This document shows positions 47,983 through 61,732 of a DNA stretch of 64,000 bases, piece after piece (the first letter of the stretch is position 1; each line of letters opens with the position of its first letter). Under the pieces are notes generated by a model. It searched no databases, was not told where the DNA came from, and worked only from the letters and a program-made list of their open reading frames with translations. The DNA lies in contig JAMKCF010000012.1 in assembly GCA_023634235.1 (NCBI GenBank), positions 18,175,884 to 18,239,883 on the forward strand, read 5' to 3'. A program made the translations under genes and the position numbers. The stretch is from Pisaster brevispinus (taxonomy: Eukaryota; Echinodermata; Asteroidea; Forcipulatida; Asteriidae).

Positions 47983-48700
47983 GGCCCTGTCACACCTTGA
48001 CGTTTTAGCCAGCGTATGCTGAAGTATGAAAAATTTGGCGAAAACGCTGGCGTACGTCGAAAAAGTTATGGGTAAGTTTTGTTTCAGTTAAGAGCACGCT
48101 GAAACATGCTGGTATACGTCGTAGTAAGGCGAGGTCGTCGAAAAATGTTGTGCATGCACACAAATTTTCGGCGTATGCCAGCGTGTGGCTCATAATGTTG
48201 TAGGTAAGTTATACGATCGTTGACACACGTTTACACACGTTACTTGTAAGTTAATCATAAGGCGACGTACGTCGAGATAATGTCTAGCGTACCCAAAACT
48301 TATTTCTAACCTATGAGTAACGTGCTTTGAACCTATGTCGAACTTATTTCCAACGAATATTAACGTATGTAGACATTTTGACGTGTTTCGGGCGACCACA
48401 GAACATACTAAACGTGTTTCTAACTAATAGCTACCGTATAATGGCGTATTGGCAGCGTTTAGGGGAATTTGTATAAAAAATGGGGTTCGCGTTGCGTTTA
48501 CGTCCACGCCCACGGCCACGCGGGCCAGGAGACTTCTTGGCAGCGTTCTTTAGAGTTTTCTTCGGCATGACGGATGTTGATGTTGTGATTTCTAGAGCAG
48601 TTATGATTTGAATCGTCGAGCGGCAGCCTTTATTATATAGGGTACGACACGTGATCGTCGGCGATACGCTCCGCGCGCTGTGCATTACCGAAAAGTTTTA
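47983..48700. mobile_element. Nested DNA transposon derivative
   Basis: The left end GGCCCTGTCACACC is preceded by TTAA, fitting a PIF/Harbinger-type terminus next to a TAA target. The body contains many GCGTATGCC, GCGTACGTCG and ACGCTGGC words. On the minus strand from its right part there is a TATATAA box (48639-48633) and a short Lys/Arg-rich frame. The matching right terminus is not visible, so the copy is truncated or its right end diverged. Superfamily assignment is tentative. Confidence 0.5.
48431..48568 (-). CDS. Truncated basic ORF of the nested element
   Basis: ATG at 48568, 45 codons, stop TAG. It reads MPKKTLKNAAKKSPGPRGRG then RGRKRNAN and an unrelated tail. The RGRGRGRKR core is an AT-hook-like, nuclear-localisation-like basic patch. 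The ATG lies about 65 nt past a TATATAA box, so this looks like the retained promoter and N-terminus of a transposon protein fused to non-coding repeat by internal deletion. A functional product is unlikely; an expressed small basic peptide cannot be excluded. Confidence 0.35.
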   Translation of the reverse strand: MPKKTLKNAAKKSPGPRGRGRGRKRNANPIFYTNSPKRCQYAIIR

Positions 48701-48770
48701 TATGCAACGTATTGTTGGTATTATTACAAAGTAGTATTTAAGTGAAGGCAACAACGTTGTGGATAAGTTG

Positions 48771-49360
48771 CATATATTGTATCAGAATAAAGAATTTCAA
48801 GCAGTCATGCGACAATTCATGGTTGTTAATTTTCATTACACATTTTGTCAATGTATCTGCGAAACTTTCAAATGTATAAATGCATTTACTGGTTAAATGT
48901 ACACAATAGTGTCTAAACTCAGAAGTTTAGTATAGTGCATATATTGTATCAGAATAAAGAATTTCAAGCAGTCATGCGACAATTCATGGTTGTTAATTTT
49001 CATTACACATTTTGTCAATTTATCTGCAAAACTTTCAAATGTACAAATGCATTTACTGGTTAAATGTACACAATATTGTCTAAACTCAGAAGTTTAGTAT
49101 AGTGCATATATTGTATCAGAATAAAGAATTTTAAGCAGTCATGCGACAATTCATGGTTGTTAATTTTCATTACACATTTTGTCAATTTATCTGCGAAACA
49201 TTCAAATGTACAAATGCATTTACTGGTAAAATGTACACAATAGTGTCTAAACTCAGAAGTTTAGTATAGTGCATATATTGCGACAATTCATGGCTGTTAA
49301 CTTTCATTACGCATTTTGTTATGTACAAATTTATGAACTGGTTAAAATGTTGTTGTCTAT
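48771..49360. repeat. 167-bp tandem array
   Basis: Units start CATATATTGT at 48771, 48938, 49105 and 49272, exactly 167 bp apart. The first three are about 97% alike by eye. The fourth has lost about 30 bp after its start and decays. Contains AATAAA in each unit. Satellite-like unit length; no coding. Confidence 0.9.
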
Positions 49361-49675
49361 CACTTTTTAGAGACATGGGTCGTTTTGTCTCCCACCAACA
49401 ACTTGCTCAAAAACCACAATTTGCTCCCTAATGTTTCAAAAACACCTTCAAAAATTCCAATGACACTTTCAAAGTACTGTCGGGTACTATTAAATGTGTT
49501 TTGTTTTAAAGAACAAAGACCAAGAAGTTGAGAATACCAAGAAGTTGCAAAATACCTAAAAAGTAATTCAACAAGTTTACCAAATTTATGAACTAGATAT
49601 ACTGATTTCTTCTTGTTTTAGTCTTAACTTACAGAGGTTTTAGTGATAAATTAATTGTAGACATGTAATTTTACT

Positions 49676-50970
49676 AGACACTTCAATTGCCATGATCGGA
49701 TGTTCAAATACAGAAGTTATTGCGACAATATCTTTTTTTATAATTGTGGCAGTTAATTTGCATATTTTACATAATTATATGCATGTAATTAATTCAAAAT
49801 TGTTCCAATCATATATAAAGACCTTTAAAATCTGGTACAGACACTTCACTTGTCATCATTGGTTGCTTAAATACAGTGTATTGCAAAAAAACAATAATTT
49901 TTTTGCAAAATGGCTGCAGCTTATTTGCATTTTATGCAAATTAAGGGCCTTCTTAATTAGACTTGGCACCAATATTGATTTTCTTAAATATGGAAATCTC
50001 ATTCAGTGTACCATAGCCTTTAAATAAATGAAGAAATTTAGCTTGCACTCAACATTTTGATTAAAGCGTACTTTAACCTTTGTTGACCTGGTGATTATCT
50101 AAATGGCGTTTGGTGACATTTGACACCTTAAGTATGGAGGGCACCATTAAATAATGTCTTGAATAGTTGATTTCGTTTCTACATGGTGTAAGGTGCACAC
50201 TAGCATAGTTCGTTTCACCATTGCATAATGTTTTGATAAAACGTGTAATTAGTGCTCATTAATAGACTTCTTAATGAAACTTAGCAGTGTTAATGGTTTT
50301 TTAAGTTTAAAATGCTCGTGCAGCGGACATATCCTTTCCATCGCTAAAGAAATTTTGGTTGCGCTCCAAATTTTGATTAAAATCATTTTTTTTTAAACCG
50401 CACTTTTGACCTTTATTGGCCTATGACCCTTTCTTAAGCAAAAATGGCACCACTTAAACTTTTCTTAAGTAGTTGATTTTGAGTCAGCTCAGTGTAAGGG
50501 ACACATTGACACTTGTTTCATCCTTGCACTTAAAATTTTGATTAAACGTGTAATTAGTGCTAATTAAAGGCCTTCTTAATTACACTTGGCACCAGTATTG
50601 ATTTTCTTAAATATGTAAATTTCATTCAGTGGACTATAGCCTTTCAATCTATGAAGAAATTTGGCTTGCATTCGAAATTTTTATTAAATCGCATTTTGAC
50701 CTATGTTGACCTTTGACCCTTTCTTTTAAGCAAAGATGGCACCACTTAAACTTTTCTTAAGTAGTTGATTTTGAATCAGGTCAGTGTAAGGGACACATTG
50801 ACACTTGTTTCATCCTTGCACTCAAAATTTCGATTAGTGCTTATTAGGGGCCTTCTTAATAAGACTTGGCACCAATATTGATTTTCTTAAGTATTAAAAT
50901 CTTAGTCAGTGGACCATAGCCTTCAACCCATGAAGAATTTGTGCTTGCAGTCAACAGTTTCATAAATCGA
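49676..50970. repeat. Diverged tandem array, about 290-340-bp units
   Basis: GGCACCACTTAAACTTTTC recurs at 50446 and 50738 (292 bp), with a diverged relative at 50105. The partner block GGCCTTCTTAATTA...ACTTGGCACCA recurs near 49945, 50568 and 50850. At the left edge AGACACTTCA(A/C)TTG...TTAATTTGCAT is duplicated with 163-bp spacing (49676, 49839). The 111-codon plus frame at 49692-50027 falls within it and I reject it as a gene. Confidence 0.75.
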
Positions 50971-51912
50971 TTTTCTGGAGGGGTTTAGGGGGGCTCCCCC
51001 TCCCAACGCATCACTCGGTGCATTTAAGAATTCACATTTTAAGGTTCCCCCCGTGGGTGCTATATATCCCACACTTCAAACCTTTTGCACTAAATATTTT
51101 CAATAAACCTCGCTGGGCTCCCGGACTGTTACATTTATTGAAATGAAACCATTCAAGCATCCATTAAAGACATGTCAGAATTGTCCCTAGGCTCACAACT
51201 GTAGACGCATTGTATTTATTTCAAATAAATCGGTCGTAAATAAAACCCTGCCAATTTATTATTGCCGTACAACAGGAATGGATTACAAAAAATACGAACT
51301 GAGTAAATAAAATTTCAACCTTGGTTTATTAATTGTTTTAAAGAATACAAATCCTTTATTTTAAAGTTTTGTGGATGGAACAGTTGTTAATATTGCAAAG
51401 TCTTCAAAGACTTTTCGGTCTTTCGCACGCTGGGATCAATTCTGATTCTATGTTATTTCAATAATCATTCGTTTAAATTTTCTAACGTGAATTATATTTC
51501 TTGTCAACATTATTGAGAATGTGCGACACTTCAGAACTAAAATAAACAAAAGTAAGAAATGTTCAAGCTTAAGTGATAAAATAACAAATATGCCTTTATT
51601 GTCTAGGACAATAACATTACATTGTCTGCATACAAATACAGAATATAGTGCCTAAAACATTGAAATTGTAAACAACCGTTTTAAATATGTGGTTGTGGTA
51701 ATGTTTAGTATCGAAAGTCCAGATTTCAAATGGAGGGAGGGGGCACGTCCCTTCCTTTGCTTAGCCACTGCAGAGGGCTGTATACCATTATTTTGAAACC
51801 ATTATTATATGAATACAATTTTATATAGGCCTACTCACAGGTTGGAATGCTTCCAATTGTTGCTGATGCAGCACTCTGTTTTTGGTTAAAAAAAAATTAT
51901 GGGATTTGAACA

Positions 51913-51925
51913 CCCCCCCCCCCCC
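51913..51925. repeat. C13 homopolymer
   Basis: Thirteen C residues after CA. Confidence 0.85.
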
Positions 51926-54642
51926 ACAAACAACAGCAAAACTGTGATCTTCTTGACATGATGTACTTTATTTGAATGAGTTGGTTTTAACAAGACTGGG
52001 AATGCGTTGTTGAAAACATGCTAATATATCAACCAAAACGCTTGAACGCGGTGCTCTTAACTGATTATATTAACAAATTTCAAAACAGAAGATTGACCAA
52101 GAACAGACTGCTTGACATTGTTTGCATTCTACTGCACCAGACATTTTGAAGTTTATTCTGTCATCCATCTGTATATAGAGTCAACGCACACACACAAACA
52201 AAACAAACAGTCAGGTTTCTGACTTGTCTTTATTGTTAACCAGACTCTAAGAAGGTGTCATGGAGTGACTGAACTGATCGATGGGTCTGGGACGGGGAGT
52301 AAAAGAAATTGCTGAGTAGCTGCCGAAAAATGGCTCCACCCCAAGAAGTCCACATAATAGATCAACGCAGATTTGTTCTATTTTTCAATGTAAATAGCCA
52401 AAAACATTTAAGTTTACAATCAACGTGTTTTTCAGGCTATAAGTATTAGGCCTATATTAGGCCTAAGCGTTTGTTGCCACTTAATTGCTAATAATATCTA
52501 AACATACAAAACAAAAACAAAAACAAAATAAAACAACCAACGGAACAATGGACAGATAAAATGAAAACAGTTGTTCTGCCGGAATATTTTGTGGGCAGTT
52601 GTTTGCTTGAGGAACTTTTTCCTGTAACTGTTTTGATGAGAAGCCAATACATTTTTAGCACCAATCTAGCTCCACCACCCACACTGTCGTTAAACCTGTG
52701 AATCACAAACATGAACTTCACAGAATCTAAATCAAGAGGTAGGTTCTGAGGCTTGGATAATTACTTTAAGCTAGAAAATATAGATAACAACTCCATCAAC
52801 TTTACCCTGTGTGTATAGGTACACCATTGCCCCTCTAGTGGGAAAATGCCAAATAACACCAACATTCTAAACTCCACATTTTGTATCTTTAGGGAAATAT
52901 ATTATCAATGTTTACGTCTCCTACACCTTGAGTTGACCAAACAGGTTTTTATCTCAACATCGGGGCAATCTTTCAGCCTTTCGGAGCAAAAATAAAAAAG
53001 TCAGAATAGATTCCCCTGGAGGTTGTGATAAGAAAATCCGCATACACAGAGTTAATGTTACAAGAGCTAGTTACTCCCACTGTAATACATAAACCACGTT
53101 TTTTACGCTTAGACTCTGCTTTTATAACACGTTCAAAAACACTCTTTCTATTGGGTATTTGCTGAACTTGGGTAGATTTTAGAATTGATATAAAGGATGG
53201 TGATTGTCTTATTATGCAGCCTACCAAAGGCAACACAGTCACGTCAATGCTTCCTGCTTCAAATTGAAATAACAGGCAAGAATCAAAGCCAATATTGAAC
53301 TTATAATAAAATGTCTTCGTCAGTCGATTGTTGATTTTTAATTTCATTTCATTTCGTTTCTGTTTGTTTACGAAACAAAAAGTCTAACAACAAGAACTGT
53401 TCGGCTTGACAATGACAACAATTATAGTTGAAGAAAATCATATTTGAAGATGTCCATGTATACAGCAGGTTTTAGACGAATATTCTGAAGCCGACAATGA
53501 CAATAATCTCAACTCCTGGTGACTTGTAAGATCCTCTTGACTGAGTAGTAAAGCCACCATAGCTATCTACATTGTACTTTGTTGCTTTCACGGAGGACAG
53601 AAAATACCTCTAAACTTAAAAGTGCAATGGACTCGATTCCCATTCGGGGCGTCTGCCCGTGCATTTGTTTCCTGCGTCACTTGATGGTGCCAAGTCCATT
53701 GCACTTGATATCATACAACTTGACAGGGTATATACAAACAATATTAACTCTTTAGGTGAGATAATACATATGACGAGCGCTAAGCTAGCGATTTGTCCCT
53801 TCTGCGTACACAAGTTAGTACCTTTGGACAAGAATCACGGTGTGTTAACCCTGACGACAAAATAGTTCGATGCTTGTACCATACCAGCCATTTTTATGGC
53901 GCCCCACAACGACCAATTTTAAGTGTCGATTTTTGTCATTTGAATCAAATAGACTAATATGAAAAGCTGACCAACTTTCCCTATAATCGAATTCCTGGAG
54001 TGTGCTGAAAATCAGTTTGATGAGATGGGGAAATGGGGAAGACAGAGTTTCATATTTCAGATTATGAGTTACATAAAATGTTTGAAAACGGCTATACATT
54101 GACAGCAAAAGAACAATATTAAAAACGTAACCTATAAAATGAAGGTTGCAGAGTTAAGGCAAAAAGGCTAGACGGTAAATTGTACGACGTAATATTTTAT
54201 TGTCGGTTTTATTAGACGTATAGTATATATGTCCTTACAATTGAAAATGATTTCATTAAAATGCAGTGTGTAGCATAACATTACGTTGAAGCGCTTGTGG
54301 AGTTTGTTTGGTGACTGTGCATCCCAACAAAGTATTTGTTTGCAAAAAAAACCCCACAAAGTGTACTCGATTATTAACCATTTGAAATGGAAACTGGTCA
54401 ATGATAGGAAAATTGCACAAACTCAAGGCCATCAAATTATCTCCTTTTGAATGCCCAAGGTACATGATGGTACCAGTCGAAGTCAACATACATAATTTTA
54501 TTGCATGTAATCAATACAATATGGCCACTGGTGCATCTGTTTTCAGCAGTGCTATGTAAAATGGAGTTATTACTGCATACTGTTTCCTTGGTGGTTTATT
54601 ATTATTACTATTTTTTCATTGAGCTGTGCAGAAACAAAAAAA

Positions 54643-54690
54643 GTAATAAATAAATAAATAAACAAATAAATTAATTAATAATTAAATATA
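54643..54690. repeat. (AAAT)n microsatellite
   Basis: AATA/AATT tetranucleotide run, imperfect. Confidence 0.75.
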
Positions 54691-57479
54691 ATAAGTTAAA
54701 TGTAATAATAATACGTGTACGTAGATTCAGGAACAATACAGCAGCGCACACACAATTTGGTCACGTTTCAACTTTACATGCTGTTGTTTTAAAAAATAAT
54801 GATAATTCTGACAACTGGTGCACTTCTTTAACACTATGGAGAAATTTTGCCGGACGAAGTGTTTGGTATCATTAGATGAACTCTTCTATATTGCAAGTAG
54901 AATAACATCCACGGGCTCCCGAAGGATATTTTCCGAGTTTCATCTGAAATGTTACTTCCTGATGTAAGATGAAAGACACAAGGACAATCGTATTGCCTTA
55001 CAGATCTTGTTCATATAACCTAGGCATCCAAAATGACAACAATAATAAATTTATTGACGCCGCCTTCCAAGGCTAGTTTATACTACGTGATTATATGACG
55101 GTCAAATCGCCTGTAAAACTGGAGCGCTGAATTTGAACCAGCTAAACGTGCTGAAAAATGAGTCGAATATTATGACTAAATTTGCCGCTGACTTGGCCGT
55201 AAGATCAAAATTCACTCTATTATTAATGTGATAACATTGTCAAACCGAACTGTTGAAAACATCAAGTTATATTATACATTCATCCGTGTAGACGTCATGA
55301 AGTGTATTTTCCAGTTCTCACGGGGTTGAAGGAATTCGGTCTAACAGAAGTATTATACTGCCACCTCTTGGCTTGATGTGTATGGTTGCTTTATTGATCG
55401 GAATCAATACAAACAAGTACATCAAATTTAACGGCAATATCGAAATTTGGAAAAATTGTCCATGTGGAATAATTATGTCAGCCATACTAAATTAAATACG
55501 ACCACGGAATCTGGTGAAATTGAACCCAGTGGTCTGTTGCATGAAGAATATGCTATGAAAGGACCAGGTATTTGCATTTCACTTTTTGAAAGTTGAAAGG
55601 GAAAAGCTTTACGTATCAAGTAACGTTTCGACTAATCAAAATAAGACCCATTCACCATTTAGGTTATAAAATACATGAATGAAATCATTTCTTTATGATA
55701 CACTTTCATTTCTCAGAAATAGCATTCTTAAGATGGTTTAAAAATAGTTTGACAGACAAATTGTCACCAACCTGAAATCAAAGTTATACGCAGTAAATTC
55801 AAATAAAGTTACCGTCTTAATCCAGTCAGTCGATCTACTAAAATTAAAAGATAATCAAAAGCTGACTTGTGGATAGTTTTGACATTGAAATATCATATTT
55901 GGATCAAGTATTGCTTTAGGAAAAGCATGATCCTTTGATCTTTCCAAACTCTATGACGATATGTGTGTGTAAGTCGTCATGACGTAGTTGGGAAAATGGT
56001 AAAAACAAAACCATTAACTTTAATTCAAGCGACATAGTTTGAGCTGAAACTGACAGAATTGTAGTAGCACCCTCGTTGTCTCGATGGTATGATGACGAAC
56101 CAGGGTAGTTATCAAGACAGGAGGAAAACACTCTCGTGAGGCAGACGAGAAGGGGCCAGCTTGATGTCTGGATCCCACAAGAAGACACAAACTCTTAAAA
56201 TTAGCGAGGAAAAAACAGAGCTTCACTTTAGTCTTCTTCTATTTTAGAATACCCATCATGTAATGAGAGTAATGGGATAATAAGATCGACGTGTGTGTAA
56301 ATTAGCCTGCCGTCCTACCAATATCACTCTAGTAGACAGCACAAATTACCAAACAGCATTACGGGTCTTAATATACGTAAAATTTGATACCCACTAAATG
56401 AAGAAAATCCGACATGAGTGGTTTCAAAATATGCAGGGCAAGATTCGTAATTATTCCCGTTGTTCAGATTAGACAGGATGGATCTTCATTCTGTGAAGTC
56501 TTGTCTCATTAGTAGCAGTTGGAAAACAAGAATCATATGAAGAGACAGTGAGGGGTCAAAATGCTCGCCTAGTAAGACTGTGATTGATGTAAATATTAAG
56601 TTTAATAAAGTGTGTACATATAATTCATAAATGTAAAATCGTAACCTGTTATTGGATAGGCATAAATTAAAGAACTGTTAGTATTTCTGTGTATGATTTA
56701 CCAATGTTTAATCACGTGACAGTTGATCGTCCATCAATATGAGTTGTAAAGATCGAGAATTTGTGGAACAGAAATCTTTTCCATTTTCATTTCAATTTTG
56801 CCTATGTATTGTTGAGTCGACCTTTTCTTCTATTTATTTTATCTTGTAGTTTATTTTTTATAACATAAACGAACAATAATGTAGACATTATTTGGAAACA
56901 CAAATTTTACAGTCATTGTAAAATAGAGGTCAACGAATTTCAGTGAAAAGTGTTGTTGTAAAGACAGTTGAGGTAGCCCCACCATGTCTCTTGATATAAA
57001 AATATAACTTTCAAATTGTCATCATTCAAACTGAGTATGAAAACATTTCACACATCGCCTGTCCTAATCATGTTCTATTTAGAAGTACGACGGAAAAGAA
57101 CTACGACGGAAAAGAACTGGAACGCGTTATTAGATAGACTGTGTTATGGATATTTTACTAAAGACTGAATAATGTACCGCCGTCGTCTCAACCCATCAGG
57201 CATATGCAAAGTCTTGACCTCATAATTTATTAGCCACAAATACCATAAGCAAATACTGCGCAATGTTTCGTAGACGCGCAATGAAGGTACCTATTTACTT
57301 CATTAATAACAAGACATTTGAAAAACAGCATACAAACAAAAAGAAAACAACAACAAAAACAACAACGGAACAACACCCCTACACAGCACAACAACAAAAT
57401 AACAACCGATGAATAAAATTAAAGACTCCAATCTTCTTGTCATTAATAATGCCGTTTGGAAGGTTATTGGCTTTTGTTT

Positions 57480-57830
57480 TGTCTATCTTGTTTTAAAGTT
57501 ATCTGAGCTCTTACATTTGCCTCTCTTTTTGCTTTACTGCAGTGCGATGCTGCAATCCATTGTGCATGTATAAATTTAATTGCTTCGTTCGTGTTTTATT
57601 TTCTTTCACCCTGCTTTTGTGATAACTCTTCGTCTAACCTTGGTAAGTTTTAGTTTTGAACTCAGCTTTCTGGTTTTTTTTATTCGTGGCTTTTCTGATT
57701 GCTCTGTATTTTACTATTTTACTATTTTATTATTTACTGTTTGTACACAGGACCCCTTTGGGGATAGCAGTTGTAATACTGACAAGGCTACCCTGTCTAA
57801 ATAAATCAATAAATAATAAAATATAATTTA
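57480..57830 (+). mobile_element. 3' tail of a CR1/L2-like LINE
   Basis: T-rich stretch, then TTTGTACACAGGACCCCTTT, then GGGGATAGC, AAGGCTACCCTGTCTAAATA and an AATAAA-type repeat tail. This order is the usual 3' end of CR1/L2-group retrotransposons in marine deuterostomes. No reverse transcriptase lies upstream, so it is 5'-truncated as most copies are. The 74-codon frame through it is not a gene. Confidence 0.65.
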
Positions 57831-57839
57831 TAAAATATC

Positions 57840-60800
57840 TTACAATCAACGAACTCTTTTTTCACTTCTGTATAATTTGACTATTATCTGCGTCACTTGT
57901 TCATCATTATTCCCAATGTAATTCCACAATAAAAAGAAAACAGAAGCACAGACGGTGGTTTGCCTGTTATCTTAGCAAGTATCCAGTAAATCCACTGAAT
58001 TTGTTTCTGTAAATGTACAAATTCCAAATCCTGCTTAAGATAATAAAAGCAATGTTACCTTCCCTCCTATATTTCCATTGATCTCAAAAGGAAAGTTCAC
58101 CACCCCCATCTTGGAGGAGCACATCTTTTTGTGATTCGATTTTCCTCTAGGGAACGTTGCCTTACTCGGCAATTGTATACAAACAAATTACTTTAAGTGC
58201 ATCGAAGAGCAATTTTTTGTGAATTATGTGGCTGCAGGCCAGCCAAGTAAAATGGAAATAAAAAGAAGAAATAAAAGAAAGAGACATTACGTCTCATCGA
58301 AGAACAATGTACAGTTGATGAAAAAAGAAGAAGAAAAAAACGCCCGCTAAAAAATACAGGTGGAATGTAGACACCTATTTTGTTTGTCAAAACGTCTAGA
58401 GTATGGAGTTGACGAGAGTATCATATCAAGTCCAAATTCACATTTTACATAAAATTACAATCTGATTTTAAGTGCTACTGTAAAATTCCATTCAACTGAA
58501 CATCATGGTTGATTCGTCAGCGCAGGAATAATTCAACTGTGACGAGTTGACTATGCATGCAAGCATGCAGCTTGTTAAAATTTAAGCTCACCATCCAATA
58601 CATGTACATCTTTCTTTATGTAGCACACAACCTGTACGAAAGGTAGCCATGCATACTAAAATGCAATGCATAGGGAGTCCAAACATCAAAGGAACAGTGT
58701 TTTGCAATGGTTTCCCACTGTAGCTTTTTTTCTACAACCATGGTTGCCATTGAGCTGTGGTCACATCATCAAAAAGCGCCCTCTATTGGTTTGGAATAAT
58801 CCTGACCTTAGAACGGTTAGTGTGTATTTACCGAATATCCAGATTCCAAGAGAGTCGACAGGTCGAAATATTTAACCAGTATGTAATAAGTAGCATTCCA
58901 AATTAAATCCAGTTAGTTTTACCTTGACATATAATATTACGCTGACAATTCAAAGTGTTTCTTAAGATTAGATGACCAATTTGAGTCAAATAATTGTTCT
59001 TGTTTTTAAAAAGTACAGACAAAATAACAGAGACATACAATGTGCTTATAAAGCATTGTGTAACGTCACAAAATGAATGTCAATTTGTTTCCTTATCACG
59101 TTCGCGTAAAACCATCGACTAATGCCAAAGTATGAGGCATAGCACGACATTGTAATTACATAAAACGTCTTAGCACCAAGTGCCGGGTGCACATGATCTC
59201 CTTGCCAATCTAAGCCCCATGGATTTTAGCATTCAATAATGTACAGTAGTAAATAGACCCAAAGCCACACAATTCGACAATAGCCCCCTCGATCCCACAA
59301 CCCTGACCATACAGAAATTACACACGCAATCTGAATACAGAGCGATTTCGGCAGTCCACTCTCGTTGTTCCATTTAATAACATGTTGATTAATTTCTACA
59401 TTTTGGGTCTCGAGTGGTCCGTTTACAGGTGTCAGCGGACCAAGGCCCACAATTTTCAGTGACGTCAACCCCACACATTCTATACTCGTTGATACCCGTC
59501 GCTTATTTGTGTGCGTCTGATTTCAATCTATACAAAATTTCCTGAGGGTGCACGCAATCTGATTTGATTGCTTGCCTTTGTAAGAATACGGGTCTATACT
59601 TTACTTTAGAAACCACTTAGGTTTTAAGAGTTCAAAGTTACACCATTTTGGCCAACCCAAACATTAGGAAAAGACGAAATGCTAAAAAAAAAAAGTAGCA
59701 GAGATTTATAAAAAATTATACAGTACATACTCCGGGAACTCTTGGAGAATTTTTTACGTGATCGTGAAAACAAAAACTTACTGAAATGAAACAGACCAGT
59801 AAGCGTCATGCAGATAGTTGTATCATTAAAACACGTGCCACTTCACACTCATATATTTAAAAAATACATTTCCGTATTAAGTATGGCCGTTTATAATTAA
59901 ACATTGTTTTTGAAAATCGATCAATGTTACCAACATTGACATATAAAATAGGTTTTTTTTCGGGTATTGACATTTCTCTCCACAGCTATTTACAACTCAC
60001 AACAGTCATGTACCTGTTTTATACGCGACTTTTGCATGTTTACTTGAACCTATATCTTGCGGTGTTTAACACAAATTTAATATGTATGCACTTATTGTCA
60101 TTCAATGCCACCAGAAAGGTTTGGGGTTATATTGCTTATTTATCACTTTGTAGATTAAGCAGGCATCTTACACTATCACAAACCCTTGGTTTTATGCATC
60201 GCATCAATGGCAAGGGTCATACAACCCGGACCTGTTTCTCTCGGTGGTCACACATCATTGTTACCCGAAATCAAAGAATCAACTAAATAAATAACCGATC
60301 ATTTGTTTCAGACTGTCAATACATTACACGATGATTACTTTCCAACATAAATTATTACTCTTACAACTACCCATTTCTGAAGAAATATCGAACAGAAAAA
60401 ATTGTAAAAATTTGTGAACAGAACGATTGCCAGGAGGGTTCACCCAAAGGACATTTTTATATGACAAGTTTTTTGTTTACAAAAATGTAATTTTACTTTC
60501 AATGTCAGAGCTTACATAAAGGTAGTCTTTGCAGATGAGCACCAGAACAGGCGCACCCTGTTGGCCGAATCCCAACACATTAGAAAAAAAAATAAAAAAT
60601 CAGCCCCAAACAAAACAACCTTGTACTGGAAAAAAATGCAAGTTATGAGCCACTTCTTATTTTGTGTAAACTATAGTTCTCGACAGTGTTATTTGGATAC
60701 TTTGTTTGGACGCAAAAACATCACACTTGTTTTCTAAAACATATCATGCCCATTAAATTGAACCCACAAGGATTTGAAATGTACATTCTTAATGTCAGGA

Positions 60801-61700
60801 AGAAAAACAAATTTTCAAGATTGATTAAGTAGAGATCAGATGGTCAGGGTACAATGCTATATGTTGGTAGCGCACAAAGTCTTGACATTTATTGCAGGAG
60901 AATTCCAATTACTTAACCAACGATTGATCTAGATTCAAATCCTAATGGAGTTCCTAATTCGTCGATATCCCTTGGCTCAAAATGTTTTCTTTCACAAAGA
61001 ACGTCATTTACTGAAAGAAGGGGTCGAGCGATGGAGGTATATAGATTAATCACAGGGTAACAAGTTTAACACATAACAATGGGAACGGTCCTGGATTTAC
61101 GGTAATTCATGGCGTGGGAGTTGGTCTTGGGGTGGTTGGCAATCGACTCAAACATTTACATATCAACATGACGTGATGAGACACTATGGCAGCTACTAAG
61201 TTATGACTTTGTTGCTTGCGTAGAAAGGTCTCAGAATTAAAATCTCTTGCAATCACGAGAATTCTTCGGGAATTCACGTCATTCTTGGGCGAGCCTAACT
61301 TTGTTTGGTTCTTCCAGCACAGTTCCAATCCACTCGACATTTAAAATTGTTTGACATAGGCCCTACACAGAGATTACGAAATGTAAATTATATTATAAAT
61401 TATAAATAAACTCTTAATGATGTACTATAATAATGATTATGAAGTAATACATTTGTGTGAGATACAACCAAATAAAACTTAACAGTGCGCATTGAAATCA
61501 AGTTTACCTTCAAAAATGAATATCCCACGACTATTACAAAGTGTTTAAAACCATCATTAATGATAAGGTGTTTATTTTTTCCCTCTTTGACGAAATTTAT
61601 GTAAACCTCAAGTTTTATGATCAACCATACAAACTTTTCAATATATTTTTTTAACGATCAAATATCAACACCTCTTCTAATCAAACCTTTCGTAAACAGG
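57840..61700. other. Gene-poor region
   Basis: No supportable gene. Contains a palindromic patch GCATGCAAGCATGC near 58554-58567 and ordinary AT-rich DNA. The 120-codon plus frame at 59924-60286 lacks any recognisable domain or splice context. Confidence 0.45.
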
Positions 61701-61725
61701 AAGGGGTTGTTAGGTCAGGGAATGG

Positions 61726-61732
61726 TATAAAG
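61726..61732 (+). promoter_or_regulatory. Possible TATA box
   Basis: GGTATAAAGGCC is a good TATA context. A start would fall near 61757, and the region to 62009 ends in a splice-donor-like AAG|GTATGA. Weak on its own. Confidence 0.3.

Larger units (their letters stand above)
51000..57470. other. Gene-poor region
   Basis: AT-rich sequence with microsatellites: CA-rich near 52188-52206, (AAAT)n at 54643-54690, and AAC-rich at 57338-57375. Open frames here (for example 52973-53347 minus, 124 codons, and 53659-53865 plus) have no recognisable domain or paired splice sites. I see nothing I can name. Confidence 0.45.

Noticed and set aside
49692..50027. 111-codon plus frame
   Set aside because: Lies in the diverged tandem array and is not repeated intact in other units.
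48771..50970. Tandem repeats as a CRISPR array
   Set aside because: Units are long, lack unique spacers, and the window is animal DNA.
52973..53347. 124-codon minus frame
   Set aside because: No recognisable domain and no paired splice sites; probably chance.
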